This document shows, one piece after another, positions 13,413 through 17,610 of a stretch of 17,610 nucleotides of DNA. The notes beneath the pieces are model-generated. The model ran no database searches. It was given only the letters and a program-made list of their open reading frames with translations, and was not told the origin of the DNA. The position numbers were made by a program, and so were the translations under genes. Position 1 is the stretch's first letter. Each line of letters begins with the position of its first letter. The stretch is from positions 1-17,610 of the forward strand of contig NZ_CASEGO010000090.1 in the NCBI RefSeq assembly GCF_949287625.1, read 5' to 3'. This stretch comes from an uncultured Brachyspira sp. Its GTDB lineage: Bacteria > Spirochaetota > Brachyspiria > Brachyspirales > Brachyspiraceae.

Positions 13413-14462
13413 ATGGAGAATCCTATAAAAAATATTACAGAAACAATCATAGGCGAATGCCGTAATTTTAAACATACATTAAAAGAAATATTATATGCAA
13501 TAGTCATTGTACTTCTTATAAATACATTTTTAATACAGAATTATCAAATCCCAACAGGCTCTATGATACCTATTATAATGCCCGGAGACAGACTCTTTGC
13601 AAATAGATTTGTTTACGGAGTAAAATTGCCTTTTACAGACGGGCTTTTAGGATATAGACTTCCGAAGATAAAATCACCTCAAAGGGGGGATTTGGTGGTA
13701 TTCAGAGCTCCTCCTTCTGCATCTTTCGGATGCGAGTCTGCTATGCCTTATTATGAGCCTTCTCCATTGGTTCAATTTTTAAAACTTCCAGTTATGGTAT
13801 TTGCTCTTACTCCTTTTACTTGGGACCCTAGATTTTTGCTTGCAGACTATATAGGAGAAAAACTTACTGGAGGTACGCATTTAGCACCTGCAAATTTATT
13901 TTTGGGGCTTAAAACTGTAGATTTAGACCCTAGAAAAGAATTTGTTAAGCGTGTTATAGCTACTGCTGGAGAAACCGTAGAGATTAGGAATAAGAAAATA
14001 ATTATAAATGGAAATGAAATAGAAGATAAATGGGGATATTTTTTCTATGGAAATGACAGAGAATTTGTACCTATTATAGATATTTACGGACCTATTTATG
14101 TTCCTAAAAAGGGTGACGTTATAATATTTAAAAAGATAGTTGATAGAACTGATTATTATAATGATTTAAGCTCTTTTGAAGTTTATATAAATGATGAGAT
14201 AGTAAGCGATGATATAAAATTATGGTATTGGATGAATATATATGTTCCTAATACTAAAGACAGACCTGATGAATATATATACAATGTTCCAGAGGATTAT
14301 TTCTTTGTGATGGGAGATAATAGAGATCAAAGCTGCGACAGCAGAATGTGGGGACTTGTTCCATACAGACATATAAAAGGGCAGCCTATGATTGCTTGGA
14401 TACAGTCTAAAAGACCTGATGATGTTGAACAAGGCTTCTTTAAATACTTTATAATTAAATAA
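13413..14462 (+). CDS. lepB: Signal peptidase I
   Basis: A 349-residue membrane-bound serine protease that removes signal peptides from exported proteins. One hydrophobic anchor at about 26-41 is followed by box B, IPTGSMIPIIMPGD, with the nucleophile Ser50. RGDLVVF (91-97) is box C. Box D is FVKRVIATAGE with the general base Lys179. Box E is GDNRDQSCDSRMWG at 301-314. Boxes C and D are separated by about 80 residues, much more than the short gap in typical bacterial enzymes, and boxes D and E by a further 120. The frame is open from a TTG at 13395, but AAGGGG 8 nt before the ATG at 13413 decides the start. It leads a three-gene plus-strand operon; the next gene begins 10 nt after its stop codon. 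Confidence 0.95.
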   Translation: MENPIKNITETIIGECRNFKHTLKEILYAIVIVLLINTFLIQNYQIPTGSMIPIIMPGDRLFANRFVYGVKLPFTDGLLGYRLPKIKSPQRGDLVVFRAPPSASFGCESAMPYYEPSPLVQFLKLPVMVFALTPFTWDPRFLLADYIGEKLTGGTHLAPANLFLGLKTVDLDPRKEFVKRVIATAGETVEIRNKKIIINGNEIEDKWGYFFYGNDREFVPIIDIYGPIYVPKKGDVIIFKKIVDRTDYYNDLSSFEVYINDEIVSDDIKLWYWMNIYVPNTKDRPDEYIYNVPEDYFFVMGDNRDQSCDSRMWGLVPYRHIKGQPMIAWIQSKRPDDVEQGFFKYFIIK

Positions 14463-14472
14463 GAATAGCAAT

Positions 14473-16107
14473 ATGTATGATCAAATTTCTCAAGATACTT
14501 TAAAAGAATTATATAAAATTTGGAAAGTAAAAAATATAGAGGATTTGCAAACAAAATCTTCCAATATTTTTATTGTCTCTTTTAAATTTTATGCTTTATC
14601 TAAAGAAGCTAAAAATATTGTGCTTTATGTACTGAAAAATGAAAGCAAAGAACTAAACTCTATAGATATAGCGTATTCTCTTAAATATACACAAAAACAA
14701 ATACCTGCCTTCTTTAATTATATAGATGAAATAAAAAAATCAGGACTTCTTTATTTAAAAATAAAAAGAAGAAGATTAAACTCTCATGATGATACCTTAT
14801 ACTTTCTTCCTAATGTTAAGCCTATTATAGAAAGTATTATACTAAAAGAAAGTATTAAGATTACTAATTATATAGATTACCCATACACTGCTAATATATA
14901 TAAAAAATATTTGCAGAAAATAATTAATATATATGAAAATGGAAATATTATTGATTATAATAAATCAAAAATAAATGATGATGAATTATTTGCTTTGTGC
15001 AAAGCGAATATTGTATCGGTTTATTTTTTTGGTGATGAGCTTAAAACTTATATAGGTATCAATAATAATAATGTTTTGTCCAATTTGGAAAAGAGCTTGA
15101 AAGATAATGTTGATAGTTCTATATTTATATATAATCACTTTAATATATTAAATGATATTGATACATTTATATATGAATGTGATGTGCAGAAATTATGCAT
15201 AGATGATATCAATATTAATTTTCTTACCAACAATATAGAGCCTTCTGTTATAATAAATATATGTTCAAAATTAGATTTGATAAAACTTGATAATAAAGGC
15301 TTTATATCTTTGGAATATGATAATATAAAAAATTATTTATCAAATTCTATAGACTATAGAAAAGAACTTATATTAAAAACTATTTATAAAAATTATAATG
15401 ATTATTATAAAAAAATATTGGATATATTAGAAGAAGGAAGTATTTCAAAATCTACTCTGTATGTTAAATTAAAAGAACATAATATTTCTCTTTCTATGGA
15501 AATGTATAATAATATAATTTATTCTATGTTTGTATTAGGTTTTACTGAAGTTTCTTTTTATGAGAATGCTATTTTAGCTATTAGAAAGCCTATAATTGAT
15601 GATAATAATAAAAAATGTTTTATAAACGGTAATTTTGAACTTACTTTAATTAATCATTATTTATTTTCAAATAATTTTATATATATGTGCAATTTATATT
15701 TTGAACTCGATAAGCAGGAGACTGTTTACACATATACAATGACAGAAGAAAGCGTTTTAAAAGGAAAAACTATAATCAGTGATGAAATATCAGAATATTC
15801 TTTTGACAAGTTTTTAGCTGTATTAAAAAATATACTTCTTGATAGTAATGTAGAGATGCCTAAACATGTAGAAACAAGCATAAAAAGATGGTATGACAGA
15901 GGGATAATCTCTTATGTGTATGATAATGTTACGCTTGTTATAATTAAAGATGCTAACAAGTTGGAAGAGATTATCTATGAGGCAAAAAGAAAGGGAATTA
16001 TTATAAAAAAAATAAGCGATGAATATGCTATTGTAAAATCATCTTCTACTACTAAAAAGAATCTTACCAAATTTTTAAGACAGAGAAAGATAATAGTAAC
16101 ATTCTAA
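14473..16107 (+). CDS. Helicase-associated (XPB/Ssl2-like) domain protein without a motor
   Basis: A 544-residue soluble protein rich in Ile, Asn and Lys. The N-terminal half is helical with a possible winged-helix unit around SIDIAYSLKYTQKQIPAFFNY to LYFLPNVKPII (about 60-115). Residues about 380-490 resemble what I recall of the Helicase_C_3 / XPB-Ssl2-like helicase-associated domain: FINGNFELTLI, then FELDKQE, TYTMTEESVLKG, FLAVLKNIL, and MPKHVETSIKRWYDRG with Trp473, then a hydrophobic strand VTLVIIKD. The C-terminus (about 495-544) has a small alpha-beta unit ending in LRQRKIIVTF. No Walker A, DEAD/DEAH or other ATPase motif is present, so it cannot translocate alone. Role unknown; DNA or transcription-complex binding is an inference. 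It lies between lepB and queA (gaps 10 and 23 nt), so is probably co-transcribed, with a weak ribosome site. Confidence 0.7.
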   Translation: MYDQISQDTLKELYKIWKVKNIEDLQTKSSNIFIVSFKFYALSKEAKNIVLYVLKNESKELNSIDIAYSLKYTQKQIPAFFNYIDEIKKSGLLYLKIKRRRLNSHDDTLYFLPNVKPIIESIILKESIKITNYIDYPYTANIYKKYLQKIINIYENGNIIDYNKSKINDDELFALCKANIVSVYFFGDELKTYIGINNNNVLSNLEKSLKDNVDSSIFIYNHFNILNDIDTFIYECDVQKLCIDDININFLTNNIEPSVIINICSKLDLIKLDNKGFISLEYDNIKNYLSNSIDYRKELILKTIYKNYNDYYKKILDILEEGSISKSTLYVKLKEHNISLSMEMYNNIIYSMFVLGFTEVSFYENAILAIRKPIIDDNNKKCFINGNFELTLINHYLFSNNFIYMCNLYFELDKQETVYTYTMTEESVLKGKTIISDEISEYSFDKFLAVLKNILLDSNVEMPKHVETSIKRWYDRGIISYVYDNVTLVIIKDANKLEEIIYEAKRKGIIIKKISDEYAIVKSSSTTKKNLTKFLRQRKIIVTF

Positions 16108-16130
16108 ATAAAAATGAGTGATTTAAAATT

Positions 16131-17207
16131 ATGATAGATTATTTAAATAAAGAAACCTACAATTTTTATTTACCTGAAAATTTAATAGCAACAGAGCCTA
16201 ATTATGAAAGAGATCATTGCAGGTTAATGACATTAAATAAAAATACTGGAAAACTGGAACATAAAATATTTGCAGATATTATTAATTATTTAAATAAAGA
16301 TGATGTATTAGTTTTAAATGACAGCAAAGTAATACCAGCAAGAATATACGCAAAAAAATCTACAGGCGGTAATGCTGAAATACTCCTTCTTAATAAAGTT
16401 AATGATGATGAAAGCACTTGGGAATGTTTGATAAAAGGAAAAAATATTAAAGAGTCTGATACGCTATATTTAGATTACGCTGATTTAGATAATGTAGGAA
16501 ATATTGAGGCATTGATAGAAAAAGATAATATATCCACTAAATTAATAAAATTTTCAAAACCATTAACAAATGATATTTTAGACACAATAGGAAAAATTCC
16601 GCTTCCTCCATATATAATTCAAAGCAGGAAAAGAAAAGGAGAAGAAGAGTACAACAGCAATGATAAAGAGTTTTATCAAAATGTATATGCCAAAAATGAA
16701 GGAAGTATTGCTTCTCCTACTTCAGGTCTTCATTTTACTAATGAGCTTTTAGATAAAATAAAGTCTATCGGTGTTACAGTATGCTATGTTACTTTGCATG
16801 TAGGTTTTTCTACATTTAATCCTTTAAAAGAAGATAATTTGCTCAATCATGTTATGCATGAAGAGAAGTTTATCATACCAAAAGATAGCTGCAATATTAT
16901 AATCAATGCCAAAAAAGACGGCAGAAGAATAGTATCATGCGGAACTACAGTATCAAGAGTTTTAGAAAGCGAATATGATAATTATGATTTCAAAAGACTT
17001 GATGGATCTACAAATATATTTATTTATCCTCCTTATAAGTTTAAATGCGTAGATGCTCTTATAACTAATTTTCACACGCCGCATTCAACTTTGCTTGCTA
17101 TGGTTAGTGCCTTTGCTGGTTATGATAATATAATGAATGCTTATAAAACAGCTGTAGATAATAATTATAGATTTTTTTCATACGGTGATGCGATGTTTAT
17201 GTATTAG
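16131..17207 (+). CDS. queA: tRNA preQ1(34) S-adenosylmethionine ribosyltransferase-isomerase
   Basis: A 358-residue cytoplasmic enzyme of queuosine synthesis. It moves the ribosyl part of S-adenosylmethionine onto preQ1 at position 34 of Asp, Asn, His and Tyr tRNAs, making epoxyqueuosine. Conserved blocks are FYLPENLIATEP and RDHCRLM near the N-terminus, VLVLNDSKVIPARI (about 60-72), GKIPLPPYI, YAKNEGSIASPTSGLHFT (about 186-203), LHVGFSTFNPL, GTTVSRVLES, and TNFHTPHSTLLAMVSAFAGY (312-331) near the C-terminus. Length and order of motifs are normal. No good Shine-Dalgarno sequence precedes the ATG, but the next conserved residues start at once, so the start is secure. It is the third gene of the lepB operon; repeat module B follows about 9 nt after its stop codon. 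Confidence 0.97.
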   Translation: MIDYLNKETYNFYLPENLIATEPNYERDHCRLMTLNKNTGKLEHKIFADIINYLNKDDVLVLNDSKVIPARIYAKKSTGGNAEILLLNKVNDDESTWECLIKGKNIKESDTLYLDYADLDNVGNIEALIEKDNISTKLIKFSKPLTNDILDTIGKIPLPPYIIQSRKRKGEEEYNSNDKEFYQNVYAKNEGSIASPTSGLHFTNELLDKIKSIGVTVCYVTLHVGFSTFNPLKEDNLLNHVMHEEKFIIPKDSCNIIINAKKDGRRIVSCGTTVSRVLESEYDNYDFKRLDGSTNIFIYPPYKFKCVDALITNFHTPHSTLLAMVSAFAGYDNIMNAYKTAVDNNYRFFSYGDAMFMY

Positions 17208-17215
17208 TATTTATT

Positions 17216-17336
17216 TAGTATATATTGGAACAATTTCATTTTGTCAATTGGTGCACATTATACAGAATTATCAACTTTTTTGCTGCGGCTTCGCCAAAGT
17301 TTTTGCCAACACCATACTTAACAGCACTTCCTTCGG
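17216..17336 (+). repeat. Repeat module B, copy 2, with 20-nt longer connector
   Basis: This copy matches 12638-12738 with scattered substitutions (TAGTATATATTGGAACAATT, CACATTATACA, ACACCATACTTAACAG). After CAACTTTTTTGC it has a 25-nt connector containing TGCGGCTTCGCC and a second TTTTTGC, where copy 1 has 5 nt. It lies immediately downstream of queA, as copy 1 lies downstream of the FNT gene. Confidence 0.8.
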
Positions 17337-17514
17337 AACTTTATATTTTAAAGATATATATTAAATGTATGGTAATACCCGAAATTTAGGCTACACCTTG
17401 CCACAGGCACGCAGAGCGAGGTGGACTTCGTCAAATGCAGTTCTTTCGCCTGCCTACGGCAACAGCGTATGGTTCTTTTATACCACGTCATACCTACGGT
17501 ACTTCCTACTGAAA

Positions 17515-17610
17515 ATTTTTAAGTTTGTCAATTTTTTTATTCAACTTTTTCCCGCCGCAAAAAGTTGCAAAAAGTGCAAATCTAAAAATAATACTAAATA
17601 GTACTAATTA
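17515..17610. repeat. 96-bp direct repeat, right copy
   Basis: It is identical to 131-226 at 95 of 96 positions and in the same orientation, 17.4 kb away, and includes the 9-bp stem-loop with the CCCGCCGC loop. The sequence upstream of it differs from the left copy from about position 17514 backwards, which marks a module border. The repeat may continue beyond the window. Confidence 0.9.

Larger units (their letters stand above)
17208..17610. repeat. Right intergenic repeat island, no gene
   Basis: These 403 bp carry repeat module B copy 2, then AT-rich sequence, GC-rich blocks between about 17385 and 17505 (with words such as GCCTGCCTACGGCAAC, CACGTCATACCTACGG and GCACGCAGAGCG), and the right copy of the 96-bp end repeat. 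A 78-codon frame (17365-17601) crosses them. It is judged a by-product of the repeats, because its end coincides with the conserved frame of the 96-bp block, it spans module borders, and it lacks a ribosome site. Confidence 0.75.

Noticed and set aside
17365..17601. A 78-codon frame rich in Cys, Lys and aromatic residues in the right repeat island
   Set aside because: It crosses several repeat modules, has no ribosome site, and its last 27 codons are the conserved frame of the 96-bp repeat, present at 131-213 without any start codon support. It is most likely a by-product of repeat DNA.

Overview
The window looks like chromosomal DNA from an anaerobic intestinal spirochaete, most likely Brachyspira. 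The evidence is very AT-rich sequence with A/T-ending codons, Asn/Lys/Ile-rich proteins, TPR and ankyrin proteins with export or membrane signals, a signal peptidase I next to queA, and repetitive GC-richer islands between genes. The genus is inferred from the whole picture; there is no rRNA or other decisive marker here.

Layout. Positions 1-631 hold no gene but a mosaic of intergenic repeats, hairpins and promoter-like sites. A lone alpha/beta hydrolase (632-1576, +) converges, 4 bp apart, on a long run of minus-strand genes. In their order of transcription these are: an NSS-type Na+-coupled amino-acid transporter (11699-10314), a small cupin (10190-9852), a Fragile-X-F-like membrane protein followed by a CaCA cation exchanger (9684-7981), two tandem thioredoxin-fold lipoproteins (7905-6219), an Rpn/PD-(D/E)XK nuclease and a family 2 glycosyltransferase (6076-4115), an exported ankyrin protein (4004-3249) and a membrane TPR protein (3158-1581). 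A formate/nitrite channel (11878-12636, +) is divergent from the NSS transporter. After a second repeat island (12637-13412), which contains a MITE-like element, comes a compact plus-strand operon: signal peptidase I (lepB), a 544-residue protein resembling the helicase-associated XPB/Ssl2-like domain but with no motor, and queA. A third repeat island (17208-17610) closes the window.

How the genes relate. Most are unlinked housekeeping, transport and envelope functions: solute transport (NSS, FNT, CaCA), periplasmic or envelope redox (thioredoxin-like pair), protein export (LepB), tRNA queuosine modification (QueA) and surface glycosylation (GT2). No complete defence, phage or secretion system is visible.

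The most unusual material is non-coding. (a) A 52-bp symmetrical block has TTGACA on both sides, each 17 bp from a shared TATATA. (b) A modular repeat family differs between copies by short GC-rich inserts and occurs at both window ends as a 96-bp near-identical direct repeat. (c) A 276-bp element has 19-bp terminal inverted repeats. (d) A perfect TTGACA-17-TATAAT promoter is placed so that the Rpn mRNA should be leaderless. Among proteins, the motor-less helicase-associated protein, the 42-45-residue TPR-like repeats and the in-frame 12-bp tandem repeat in the Rpn gene are most worth a second look.
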